Below are positions 1 through 7,635 of a DNA stretch of 25,723 nt, one piece after another. The stretch is from a virus, in the IMG/VR virus record IMGVR_UViG_3300035137_000091, positions 1-25,723 of that record. The stretch is one strand, 5' to 3'. The position numbers and the translations under genes were made by a program. The notes below the pieces were generated by a model. The model was not told where the DNA came from. It did no database searches and saw only the letters and a list, made by a program, of their open reading frames with translations. Each line of letters opens with the position of its first letter. Position 1 is the stretch's first letter.

Positions 1-381
1 TTGACGCTCTACCCACGTAATTCCATCGGAGGAAGTCCAGACACTATCATCTTCCGTTCCAGCTACAAAAAGACCATTCCCATAAATCAGGGAATACACA
101 TTCCCATCCAGGGTTTGACGTTCGGTCCACTTTATTGTGGACATAAGCACACCGAGAAACATTCCCAATATGGAGGTTTGCGGATTTGAAAATGTTTTCT
201 CTCCCGTGTCAACCGTTTGAACCTGGCTAATCTGGACCATATCATCCTTCAGATCACTCCATGTAATCTTCCGGTCCTTGGCCTCCGGAGTAAGCCCACT
301 GGGGCGCACAATGTAGAAGACATCTTCATCCGTAATATCCGGGGTATTCGTAAAATCTGTTATTCGTTTAAACCCTGCCAT
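1..381 (-). CDS. Tail fibre/tip protein, N-terminal part (runs off left edge)
   Basis: The first 127 codons of a gene that continues past the left edge. It starts at an ATG (379-381) behind an AGGAGG site located just after the gpJ stop. The first ~60 residues (ITDFTNTPDITDEDVFYIV, then KITWSDLKDD) have the style of phage tail-fibre N-termini that attach to the baseplate. From about residue 78 there are WTERQ / VYSLIYGNGLFVAG / VWTSSDGITWVERQ segments, i.e. about one and a half copies of a beta-propeller (Asp-box/BNR-like) repeat with the SSDGITW turn. Its place after gpJ fits a receptor-binding or fibre protein. The family is inferred from sequence style; the C-terminal tip, which would decide specificity, is outside the window. 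Confidence 0.72.
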   Translation of the reverse strand, partial: MAGFKRITDFTNTPDITDEDVFYIVRPSGLTPEAKDRKITWSDLKDDMVQISQVQTVDTGEKTFSNPQTSILGMFLGVLMSTIKWTERQTLDGNVYSLIYGNGLFVAGTEDDSVWTSSDGITWVERQ

Positions 382-391
382 TTCAATCCTC

Positions 392-1858
392 CTATGGATC
401 CTGCACTACAATGCGAGTCTCATCAAACTCGGCATATTCATTTCCGGCAACTGTAATATTGGTCTCAGAGTAAGATGGAGGATCTCCCGGACTGGCAGTC
501 GCATCCAGCTCCACAGTAATATCCCCAATCCCAGGCACTGTGTAGATCGGAGTATTCAATCTTTGTCTTATCACGTCATCTCCAATCTGCAAATTTTCTT
601 CTGCCCATTCAACAATTGCTTCCTTAATCAGGTCATCCCCATCCACGGGGTACGTCTCTTCTGTATTATAGGCCCTGGTGATCCTGGCCCATGCATACAG
701 CGGAGTCGGACGGCTGAATTTCACTGTTTGGGTATTCCCACCAGCGTCCGTAACATTCACTGTCTCTGTCCCATGGGATTCTATTCCGGCAGGCATATTA
801 TCCCAAATGACTTGTCCGATATCAGCATTTTCACCACCAGACACCACCGCTTCAAAGCTTTTCGGCGGCCTGCCATCTCCATCGGTGAGCATTGTACGAT
901 TACTTTCAACTGACACGGAAATAACTCCATCCACTTCTTTCAATGCATTTTCAATCCCGTCTTCAGTTGAGGTCTTTGTCTCTAGGTTCTGCTCCCTCCG
1001 GAGCCGAAGGCTCTCATCACTTTCGGCACCTCTTCCAGTATCTCCGGCAGTAGGATTATTTACATCATCCCAGCCGGACACGGAAGTAACAATTTCAGTC
1101 AGGCTATTGGCCGGAGCAGGAATGGCTCCGGTTTCATCACAGGCAAAAGATCCCCCTGAGCCCAGAAGGTCTATGGTCCAATTAGCACTTTCAACTACAT
1201 TATAGTTGAGGATCCCCCCGAACAGCCGGAGCTGAGTTGTTCCGACTTTGGAAGGCTCCATATCCTGAGTAGGATCCGCTTCAATCAGGGCAATAATAGC
1301 ATCCACCACCGCCTCTTCATCATCAGCCCCTCCCCCATCAGTCACATAGGAATAAGGAGTGCCGTCTATAGTGATGGTGAATGTCTCTGAGGATCCGGGG
1401 GGATCCGGGGTCAGGTAGATATCAATACATTCTGCCTGAAGAATATATTGGGAGGTCTGAAGTGAAAACAGTACAGGATTATTCGGATCATCTTCAAAAC
1501 TCTCATCCCTTTTGATCTGCTTTCCTGCGGAAATCAGAGTTCCTTCGGTGCCGTACAGCACCACCCCTTCCACCTGGGTTGCCGCAGGAGACAGGCGGTC
1601 CGTTCCAGTTTCTCGGGAAATAAAATCCAAAGACTGCCCCGTGGAATTATCCGGATCCCGGCTCTTCCACACTTCTTCCAGGGCATCCCACTGATTGGCT
1701 TCCCTCTGGGAAAGGATCCCCACAATCTGCCCAAATGGGCTTTCAGCATCTAGGTCAATGTCATTGCCAAAAGATGCCTTGAAAATAGTTTCTATTTCAA
1801 TCTTGATTTCCGGAAGGGTCTTTTTCTGTAGCCCTTCCGTTGTCACATAAGTACCCAT
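392..1858 (-). CDS. Baseplate wedge protein, gpJ-like (Baseplate_J family)
   Basis: 488 residues. The N-terminus (ESPFGQIVGILSQREANQWDALEEVW) and the central run VTSVSGWDDVNNPTAGDTGR, followed by a charged SDESLRLRREQ helix, are typical of P2 gpJ/Mu gp47-type wedge proteins, which link hub to fibres and drive baseplate opening. The C-terminal region (YPVDGDDLIKEAIVEWAEE, then PIYTVPGIGDITVELDA) also fits the family. Residues ~146-235 form an extra beta-rich module (FTITIDGTPYSYVT) inside the family fold. The ATG at 1858 lies 12 nt after a GGAGG. It directly follows the gp25-like gene, the usual order. I am confident of the family; the boundaries of the extra module are approximate. Confidence 0.9.
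   Translation of the reverse strand: MGTYVTTEGLQKKTLPEIKIEIETIFKASFGNDIDLDAESPFGQIVGILSQREANQWDALEEVWKSRDPDNSTGQSLDFISRETGTDRLSPAATQVEGVVLYGTEGTLISAGKQIKRDESFEDDPNNPVLFSLQTSQYILQAECIDIYLTPDPPGSSETFTITIDGTPYSYVTDGGGADDEEAVVDAIIALIEADPTQDMEPSKVGTTQLRLFGGILNYNVVESANWTIDLLGSGGSFACDETGAIPAPANSLTEIVTSVSGWDDVNNPTAGDTGRGAESDESLRLRREQNLETKTSTEDGIENALKEVDGVISVSVESNRTMLTDGDGRPPKSFEAVVSGGENADIGQVIWDNMPAGIESHGTETVNVTDAGGNTQTVKFSRPTPLYAWARITRAYNTEETYPVDGDDLIKEAIVEWAEENLQIGDDVIRQRLNTPIYTVPGIGDITVELDATASPGDPPSYSETNITVAGNEYAEFDETRIVVQDP
1154..1423 (-). other. Extra beta-rich module inside gpJ
   Basis: Residues ~146-235 of the gpJ-like protein. It shows TFTITIDGTPYSYVT, an acidic helix (EEAVVDAIIALIEAD), then strands ending in ANWTIDLLG. 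The strand-helix-strand pattern resembles the insert shared by the sheath and cement proteins (IVFTINGTA, TMAALETEIE, TRTLDIS), but I see no DNA-level identity, so common origin is an inference. Confidence 0.5.
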
Positions 1859-1859
1859 A

Positions 1860-2216
1860 TTATATAGTCACCTCCATTTCCAATGTTTCACCATTCACGG
1901 CAACAGAAAAAGTGATAGAGTACGTCCGCTCAGATGGATCATACTCCCCTTCATAACTGATTAAGTAATCTACTCCCTCAGTATTCAAAATCTCATCTTG
2001 AAGAATCGCATCTACCGCACTGAAATCCGGACCCTTTTTCAAAATGTCTGTGTAATAAGGCATCCCGGCTTCCTTATCCAGGAACCACTCCCCTTCAAAC
2101 AATAGTAATCGGCACAGGATTTTTTGCCCAATAGCGGCGGTACCAGTAGCAATTTTTAGGTTTCCCTGCTCAATGACCAGGTCATGGGTTTCCGGACTCA
2201 GGTACAAGTTCTTCAT
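1860..2216 (-). CDS. Baseplate wedge protein, gp25/gpW-like
   Basis: 118 residues, the usual size for the T4 gp25/Mu gp46/P2 gpW family that nucleates sheath assembly in the baseplate wedge. The pattern IGQKILCRLLLFEGEWFLDKE, then GMPYYTDIL, a helix with VDAILQDEILNTEGV, and final alternating strands (YSITFSVAVNGETLEMEVTI) fits the family. Start ATG at 2216 overlaps the spike gene's TGA (ATGA) and follows an AGGGGG. Its position between spike and gpJ is the standard one. Function is assigned from family and gene order. Confidence 0.85.
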   Translation of the reverse strand: MKNLYLSPETHDLVIEQGNLKIATGTAAIGQKILCRLLLFEGEWFLDKEAGMPYYTDILKKGPDFSAVDAILQDEILNTEGVDYLISYEGEYDPSERTYSITFSVAVNGETLEMEVTI

Positions 2217-2800
2217 TTTAGCAACCCCCTAAATTGTAATTTGTAAGCCTCCAATTGAGTAATAGATCCTGCACTGAGAGCCTTGAAATCCACAGTCTGA
2301 ACTCCTTTGATCACGTCAATCAATCCTTCAATCAATTCCAACAGGTTCTTTGAGGTGTTTTCTATCTCAAACAATCCGTTATCTATCCGGATCCTGGCCC
2401 GACCGTTGGGAGCCTTTCCCCCAGGCCATATTCCGGGCATACAAAAAGCATCAGTCAGAGCATGCCGGGCAGCATCATCAGCATCCACTACTTTTCCCAA
2501 CTGGCCTTTAATCCATTTGCCTATTCCGACCTCAGTAAAGAACAAAGCCACTTCATCATCTTTTCTCAGCTCCCACTCCAAAGAAAAATTATATCCAGAG
2601 GGAAAGCAGACGGGGACGTTTTGAATAATAGGCAATTCCACAACCTTATTCCGACTGGTTAAGGTTCGGACTGCTGGCTTAATAACAGCCAGTCGCTTTC
2701 CAGCAGAATAACTTTGTACTATGCCAGGCAGGGAGGTATGAAGCTGCTCAAAGCGGAAATCTATAAAATCATTCAACACGTCCACAATCTCCTTTTTCAC
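2213..2800 (-). CDS. Baseplate spike / membrane-piercing protein (Gp138 N-terminal-like)
   Basis: 195 residues. The N-terminal part (LPGIVQSYSAGKRLAVIKPAV, later FPSGYNFSLEWELRKDDEVALFFTE) resembles the OB-fold domain of phi92 gp138-type spikes. It continues with RARIRIDNGLFEIENTSKNL and a short helical tail. Such proteins trimerise below the hub and puncture the host envelope. No obvious HxH iron-binding apex motif is visible, so either the tip is a different design or another protein caps it. Starts with GTG at 2800 (GTGA overlap with the hub gene stop), behind GGAGAGG. Confidence 0.75.
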   Translation of the reverse strand: MKKEIVDVLNDFIDFRFEQLHTSLPGIVQSYSAGKRLAVIKPAVRTLTSRNKVVELPIIQNVPVCFPSGYNFSLEWELRKDDEVALFFTEVGIGKWIKGQLGKVVDADDAARHALTDAFCMPGIWPGGKAPNGRARIRIDNGLFEIENTSKNLLELIEGLIDVIKGVQTVDFKALSAGSITQLEAYKLQFRGLLK

Positions 2801-3648
2801 GCTATTGCCTCTCCATTCAACCGAAAATCTCCCCCAAAATTATTGCCCCGGTACACTGTTTTTTCAACCAGGTATGACCCATCCAATGTGTCTTCACCCT
2901 GAACAACTATCAGACCATTGGGCTGAATAGCCGGATTGATCAAGCTCTGAAACTCTATGATCTTCTTGTCTTCCACAGCTGCATCACCATTATTACTATC
3001 ATCAATCTTTTCCTTCACAAAAATAAGCCCAGACTGCTTGGTGAGCAGGACTCCACGGAACCGGCTGTCCACATTTCCCTTACGGAATATAACTATTTCC
3101 GCGTTGTCCTGATACAATCCTACATTGTAGGCCTTGAGTCTTTTTTCCAAGTCCATAAGAGCCTGTCGGGCGGTTCCGGCAAAACACCAGCCGTTATCCA
3201 AAATAACGCCTCCGGCATTTTCCACCCCCAACAACACCACTCCTAATGATGTGGCTATGGCTCTCAAAGGCTGGGAAATTGAAACTCCAGGTCCATAACT
3301 GAGAGAAACTGTCAGGTGCTCAAAAGGCTGATTCAAGGACCTTAAGGACAAAGCGGAAATGGAAGTCACCCATTCAGCATTCTTCTGAACAGAAACCACC
3401 TCATCAATATTCCCTATGAAAATAGTTCCAGTTCCTTCATCCTGATATCCCACAGCCAGATTCACATTATTGCCCCGCTTGAGTACGTTCTTCCTTGTGC
3501 TCTCCTTGGCATTGTATATTGTCAGGCGGCAAGTATTGAGTTCAAAAGTGTTGGACCGGCTGACCTCAAACTCTATATCCAAATCACTGATCAACAGCCC
3601 CTGGCCTCTCTCCCCAATTTTCAATTCCACCACTCTATCAAAGGCCAT
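2797..3648 (-). CDS. Baseplate hub protein (gpD-like)
   Basis: 283 residues from the ATG at 3648. I prefer this start to one nine codons upstream because GGGAGG lies just before it (3655-3660), within the end of the plug gene. The protein starts with a beta-rich region (VVELKIGERG, DLDIEFEVSRSNTFELNTCRLTIYN) and has LAVGYQDEGTGTIFIGNI, typical of hub proteins of the phage 'protein D'/late control family that form the central ring under the tube. The later part (GIEFQSLINPAIQPNGLIVV region) holds the second hub domain. Gene order plug-hub-spike-wedge supports the call. Confidence 0.78.
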   Translation of the reverse strand: MAFDRVVELKIGERGQGLLISDLDIEFEVSRSNTFELNTCRLTIYNAKESTRKNVLKRGNNVNLAVGYQDEGTGTIFIGNIDEVVSVQKNAEWVTSISALSLRSLNQPFEHLTVSLSYGPGVSISQPLRAIATSLGVVLLGVENAGGVILDNGWCFAGTARQALMDLEKRLKAYNVGLYQDNAEIVIFRKGNVDSRFRGVLLTKQSGLIFVKEKIDDSNNGDAAVEDKKIIEFQSLINPAIQPNGLIVVQGEDTLDGSYLVEKTVYRGNNFGGDFRLNGEAIA

Positions 3649-3997
3649 TGGATTCCTCCCACCATTCGACTTCATCCGAAGTCATCCAAAACAAATCCCA
3701 GCCATTCCCGAAATTATCATAAGTGATTTCATTTTCCACGCTCTCATTGGTTCTCAGGCAGATAAGGGACCCCTCAAAAGGATCCAGCAAAGCCTTGTGT
3801 GGACGGAACAGAGGAAAGCTCTTCACAACCTTAATACCTGTGAGACGGCGGCCAGAGGACTGCTCTTCAAATTCATTGATCATCCAATACTGACTCCGCA
3901 CGTTCCAAGTGAGCCGGATAGATACAGTATATTCCCCCAGCGTGACAACCTGTGTAAAGTCTGAAGATTTATCCTGCCAGGTCTTGATCTGTAACAC
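3638..3997 (-). CDS. Baseplate plug protein (Pam3 gp18-like)
   Basis: 119 residues. The N-terminal half shows the strand pattern VVTLGEYTVSIRLTWNVRSQYWMINEFEE, then a GIKVVKSFPLF stretch and an acidic, aromatic-rich tail (DLFWMTSDEVEWWEE). This matches the small plug/DUF6983-type proteins that close the tube at the baseplate in simple contractile tails. Starts with GTG at 3997, sharing one base with the stop of the Dit-like gene (TAGTG), behind GGAGGGG. Ends 11 nt inside the hub gene. Family call rests on pattern and position. Confidence 0.65.
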   Translation of the reverse strand: MLQIKTWQDKSSDFTQVVTLGEYTVSIRLTWNVRSQYWMINEFEEQSSGRRLTGIKVVKSFPLFRPHKALLDPFEGSLICLRTNESVENEITYDNFGNGWDLFWMTSDEVEWWEESNGL

Positions 3998-4611
3998 TAC
4001 ACTACCCCTCCGCTGGCCACAGAAACTATCACTGAATCGGGGACTCCAGCCAGCTGCTCTACCGTATAAGTTTCTTCAGGAACCGTCCGACCCACATCTA
4101 CCGTAGGAGCGGCCTGCTGATCTGCCGGTTCTTCAAACTCAGTTATATTCACTGTAGCCTCTATGGCCACTGACTTTAACTCCACTTTGTTGAACTCACG
4201 GAAAGTGACAGAGAAATTAACGGATTCCCCGTCTCCCTGGTTCCGTCCGGTGGACATATTAGTAATGGCTACATTTTTGTAGAGCTTTAATCCGGTAATA
4301 ATGGTAACCAATTGCCGAGCCTTCCATATTCGCTCAAACAGGTCAAAGGCTTCCTGTGCCCGATTGCTAGTTATTTCCCCTTTTTTGATACTGAAATTGG
4401 TTACCAGGCCATTCAGTCCCCCCTGAAACAAGTTATTTTGAATATGATCAGAGATATTCACCCCATTTTCCACTGGATGAGTAGTGATTACGTTTGACCT
4501 GGTATGATTTTCACTAAGAAGCAGGTCAAACGTGACTATATTCAAACCATCGCCTATGGTATATTTGCGGTTTGAGTTGTAAAATAATGTCATTTTCTTC
4601 GTTGTGGCCAT
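3997..4611 (-). CDS. Dit-like distal tail protein
   Basis: 204 residues. It opens with MTLFYNSNRKYTIGDGLNIVTFDLLLSENHTR and carries PVENGVNISDHI, GLVTNFSI and a later SVNFSVTFREFNKVELKSV. 'Specify target, perturb with S-D-H, then measure LxxY' is a layout common to Dit-like/gp-LysM-region proteins that form a ring joining tube and hub. The last ~45 residues (from EEPADQQAAP) are low-complexity with a valine/serine end. Located directly downstream of the tape measure. ATG at 4611 follows an AGGG element two bases after the tape-measure stop. Confidence 0.68.
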   Translation of the reverse strand: MATTKKMTLFYNSNRKYTIGDGLNIVTFDLLLSENHTRSNVITTHPVENGVNISDHIQNNLFQGGLNGLVTNFSIKKGEITSNRAQEAFDLFERIWKARQLVTIITGLKLYKNVAITNMSTGRNQGDGESVNFSVTFREFNKVELKSVAIEATVNITEFEEPADQQAAPTVDVGRTVPEETYTVEQLAGVPDSVIVSVASGGVV

Positions 4612-4612
4612 C

Positions 4613-6463
4613 TTATAACCCTGTCTCCACCAAAACTTTCCTCAATTCGATGGTGAACGCCGCACGTGCGGCCGCCTGCATAACGGATCCCGCCGCTGCC
4701 GGATCCGATAGGTCCCCAGAGGATCCGGGAGGCATGTTAATTCCCACATCCGCCTGCATATTGATATTGGTATTCTGCTGATTTTGCTCAATCTGCCGTT
4801 GCATCTCAGCTTCAGAAGCGGCCGCCTCTGTACTTTCAGGCACGCTGAAATCAATCCCGGGGATCTTGTTCAGCCATTCCAGCAATCCTGTGAATTTCTC
4901 CTTGATGGTGTCTAGTATATAATTGACTGCTCCCATCACGCCCTCTTCAAACAACGCCCGGATGGCCCCACCAATGGACAAAAATATCTCCAGCACAAAA
5001 TTCTTCATCTTGGTGAACCATACAATAACATCAATCACCCACTGAATCACCACGGCAATTCCATTGGCAATTTTGTCTATGAAAATGATGAGCTTATCTA
5101 ACCACTGCCCTCCAGTCAGTCCCCATTTTTCAAACAGGGCAGTAACAAATTCAATGAGTGGAGAGAGTCTCTGACTGATTAGTTCTATTATAGGCATCAA
5201 TCCGGCCATGATTCCCTGCAACACGGCCCAAATAATTTTGAATAAGGTGGTTTTGAAAAACAGCTTAATCCGGATCCACAGCATATAGAATTTCAATACC
5301 ACCCGAATAATGGGCATTAGCATTTGAAGAACCATAGAGAGTATTTCAGCCAAATCCATTATGGCGGGCATCATGGCCTCTATCATATCCATCAATGCCT
5401 CTCCAAAGGCTTCCCCCATCATAATCCCAATTTCAACCACAATATCAATCAGTTGCTCAAAAACAGGCTGTAAAATTTGAAGCACCTGTGCCAACATATT
5501 GAATATAGCCAACACCGGCTTGAGTATAGGAAACAGGGCTCCCACAACACCCAGAGCCTGAGAAATTATTGAGAACAGAACAGTGAAAATCTCAGCCAAA
5601 GGGGCTACAGCTTTGAAAACTTCTTCTAACAATTGGGAAACCATTTCCAACACTGGTCCGAGTCCGGATACAAGTGCTGAGATAAGATCCCCAAGGGATC
5701 CCTGAACCAGAGTTGTAAGCATTCTGATCAATTTTCCTGCTACCGGGAGGAGCTCCCCACCGATGGCAGCCAAGAGGAGTTTGATGTTGTCCTTCAAAGT
5801 ACTCATAATACCATTGAAGGTCTGAGACTGCATTTCCATGCCCTGAAAAAACATTCCGCCCTCTGAGGTCAGGGTCCGAAAAGCTTGGGTAACATCGTCT
5901 GCAGTAACTTTTCCGGCAGATACCATTTTGAAAAACTCTTCCCGGGTAACTCCCAACTGCTGAGATAAGATATCAAAAATGGGAAGCCCCCGTTCAGCCA
6001 TCATGTTAAGCTCTTCCAATGATGCCTTGCCCTTAGTTTGCACTTTCCCATAGGCCAAAACAAGAGTATTCAATTTTTCAACATTGCCCCCAGCCGTATC
6101 CCCCAGCATTCTCATAACGTCAATGACATTCTCTTCAGCCACCCCAAAAGAAAGAAGATTCTGGGTTCCTTTGGACAGGTCTTCCAAGGCAAACGGAGTA
6201 GTGGCGGCAAATTCATTCAGCTGGTCCATCAGGGCTTCCGCCTTTTCAGCGGACCCCAACATGACCTCAAACTGGGTGGTGAGCATTTCCATGTCAGCGG
6301 CGGCCTCTATGGCTTTCCAACCAATAGCGGCCACAGCAGCCCCCACCCCAATAGCAATATTTTTGAGATTTTTCTTGAAGTTGCTGACCCGCTGTTCGGA
6401 TTCATTCAGTTGTCTTTCATCAACATCAAATCCGATACGGTTGATCAATTCCCGGACAATCAC
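4613..6463 (-). CDS. Tape measure protein
   Basis: 616 residues, longest gene in the window. The N-terminus has a charged coiled segment (RQLNESEQRVSNFKKNLKN) followed by a small hydrophobic Gly/Ala segment (residues ~37-55). The block ~58-225 (MEMLTTQFEVMLGSAEKAE, FAATTPFALEDL, GKASLEELNMMAERGLPIFD) is the conserved tape-measure domain. Residues ~228-500 are long hydrophobic helices, expected to line the tube lumen and later form a channel in the host membrane. At roughly 0.15 nm per residue the tail would be near 90 nm (inference). Starts with GTG at 6463, overlapping the TAG of the frameshifted chaperone by one base, behind AGAGGG. Confidence 0.9.
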   Translation of the reverse strand: MIVRELINRIGFDVDERQLNESEQRVSNFKKNLKNIAIGVGAAVAAIGWKAIEAAADMEMLTTQFEVMLGSAEKAEALMDQLNEFAATTPFALEDLSKGTQNLLSFGVAEENVIDVMRMLGDTAGGNVEKLNTLVLAYGKVQTKGKASLEELNMMAERGLPIFDILSQQLGVTREEFFKMVSAGKVTADDVTQAFRTLTSEGGMFFQGMEMQSQTFNGIMSTLKDNIKLLLAAIGGELLPVAGKLIRMLTTLVQGSLGDLISALVSGLGPVLEMVSQLLEEVFKAVAPLAEIFTVLFSIISQALGVVGALFPILKPVLAIFNMLAQVLQILQPVFEQLIDIVVEIGIMMGEAFGEALMDMIEAMMPAIMDLAEILSMVLQMLMPIIRVVLKFYMLWIRIKLFFKTTLFKIIWAVLQGIMAGLMPIIELISQRLSPLIEFVTALFEKWGLTGGQWLDKLIIFIDKIANGIAVVIQWVIDVIVWFTKMKNFVLEIFLSIGGAIRALFEEGVMGAVNYILDTIKEKFTGLLEWLNKIPGIDFSVPESTEAAASEAEMQRQIEQNQQNTNINMQADVGINMPPGSSGDLSDPAAAGSVMQAAARAAFTIELRKVLVETGL

Positions 6464-7154
6464 TATTTCAAGCCCTCTATCTTGTACTCCTGGAATGAAT
6501 CATATGCTGTTTTGTAATCACCTTTCATATTCAATATCTCACAGCACCGATATATATCATCCAGACTCCACTCCATCACCTCAGACAGTGGCTGTCCCCC
6601 TTCCAGCACACATCTCCAAAATGGAAATTCATCCTCAACATCAGAGCTTAACTCTCCGATTTCTCCGATTCTTTTCCAGACTTTTTCTGCCCGGACTGTT
6701 CCTTTTTGAAGCCAAGCATTGCTCCTATTCCGCCTCCACCCCCCACCAGCGCGAAAGGGGTGAATCGGTTGAACCTCATCACCTCAAACAATAGTCGATA
6801 CAAATCAATGAAATTCCTATTGAATAACGCATCAAATTGAGACAGGACCGGAATAGCCTGATCACCTGCTCCACGGGTGAAGGTCTGCGATAACATCTTA
6901 TTAACAAAACTGTCAAACTCTTCCTCTCCCAACAGGCTCAGGCTGTCAGAAATCCCGCGTCCAATCATACCGAAATTGATTTCAGCATCCAGCAGACTTT
7001 TTCCCTTCAATTCTTTTACTCCATCCAGCCCGCTCAATGCCGGGGCCAGGATCCGGAGAACCTGCCTGTCCAGCCTTAAGGCCGTCCGGCCGTCGAACAG
7101 ATTGATATAGAAAGTATGGGATCCAACTACCACTTCTTTTGTTGTGTCACTCAT
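6463..7154 (-). CDS. Tail assembly chaperone, -1 frameshift (G-T type) product
   Basis: Predicted long form made by a -1 ribosomal frameshift in the chaperone gene. The zero frame stops at 6648, but the -1 frame is open to a TAG at 6463-6465 and encodes a well-formed extension. Its recognisable part reads EDEFPFWRCVLEGGQPLSEV, then MEWSLDDIYRCCEILNMKGD, and ends just before the tape-measure GTG. The best slip site is G GGG GGT at 6738-6744, in correct phase (codons GGG GGT). From the start at 7154 the product would be 230 residues. In the lambda G/GT model both forms coat the tape measure while the tube polymerises around it. The extension is seen directly; slippage and the exact site are inferred. 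Confidence 0.8.
6648..7154 (-). CDS. Tail assembly chaperone, short form
   Basis: 168 residues from the ATG at 7154. An ATG nine bases upstream touches the AAGGAGG directly, so the second, with a 9-nt spacer, is the better start. The protein has an N-terminal strand pair (KEVVVGSHTFYINLFDGRTAL), helices with LGEEEFDSFVNKMLSQTF, and a hydrophobic region (NFIDLYRLLFEVMRFNRF). It then passes into a glycine run and a Lys/Ser-rich tail. Its position between tube and tape measure is diagnostic for tail assembly chaperones. The Gly-rich stretch is encoded by the slippery sequence; the Lys/Ser tail is what the frameshift replaces. Confidence 0.85.
   Translation of the reverse strand: MSDTTKEVVVGSHTFYINLFDGRTALRLDRQVLRILAPALSGLDGVKELKGKSLLDAEINFGMIGRGISDSLSLLGEEEFDSFVNKMLSQTFTRGAGDQAIPVLSQFDALFNRNFIDLYRLLFEVMRFNRFTPFALVGGGGGIGAMLGFKKEQSGQKKSGKESEKSES
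6738..6744 (-). promoter_or_regulatory. Candidate -1 frameshift slip site (GGGGGGT)
   Basis: Read on the minus strand, G GGG GGT fits the X XXY YYZ heptamer in the zero frame of the chaperone (codons 138-139 from the 7154 start). Both tRNAs can re-pair after moving back one base (GGG GGG). Downstream C AAA AAG and G AAA AAG stretches are weaker alternatives because the P-site tRNA would mispair. Confidence 0.6.
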
Positions 7155-7185
7155 CTCATCCATCCTCCTTAAGTGACTTTTTTTC

Positions 7186-7623
7186 TTACAGCACGTTTCC
7201 GCCGATGAACTTTTCCATCAGTCCCGTGTCAAAAATCCATTCCCGGTTGCTGAGAGAATCAGCAAGATCGGGATCCGGATCCTTGGCTATCCAAGCTTGG
7301 GCCGCAAATACAACTGTGGTTCCCAACTTGTCTGTGATCGTCAGCGGGTACTTACCCGTATTGGACAACAGATCCTGCTCCGCAATAAGAGACAGCTGAT
7401 CATTGGTGCGGGAAGTCTGTTTCAAAGTAATAGTCACCCGTCCATCCCGTGCATTCTTGTTCACACGGTCCACTGATCCATCAGCTCCCCGGCTTTTCTC
7501 AAACAGATCCCCATTTCTGGCCACATTGACAAACGTACCTTCAGCAAATCCGGAGATAATCACAGGGCCAAAAGTAACTGTAACAAATTTAGGGTCATAT
7601 GTCCTTGCTATTAAGTCAACCAT
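7186..7623 (-). CDS. Tail tube protein (DUF3277 type)
   Basis: 145 residues, typical tube-protein size. The sequence has the tube layout: N-terminal strands (FVTVTFGPVIISGFAEGTFV), a loop with RNGDLFEKSRGADGSVDRV, strands with GRVTITLKQTS, then NDQLSLIAEQD, TITDKLGTTVVFAAQAWI and a final helix region. The NGD/GADG loop and the 'ITLKQTS-N' strand are characteristic of DUF3277 tube proteins that stack as hexamers inside the sheath. ATG at 7623 follows AAAGGAGG. It sits directly after the sheath, the canonical myovirus order. Confidence 0.88.
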   Translation of the reverse strand: MVDLIARTYDPKFVTVTFGPVIISGFAEGTFVNVARNGDLFEKSRGADGSVDRVNKNARDGRVTITLKQTSRTNDQLSLIAEQDLLSNTGKYPLTITDKLGTTVVFAAQAWIAKDPDPDLADSLSNREWIFDTGLMEKFIGGNVL

Positions 7624-7635
7624 TTCATTCCTCCT

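Noticed and set aside
6670-6705. A-rich stretches (C AAA AAG, G AAA AAG) as the chaperone slip site
   Set aside because: In the zero frame the P-site tRNA would mispair after slipping; the G GGG GGT upstream allows full re-pairing.
6084-6794. A 236-residue plus-strand open frame over the tape measure and chaperone
   Set aside because: No start signal or recognisable domain; both minus-strand genes under it are firm.
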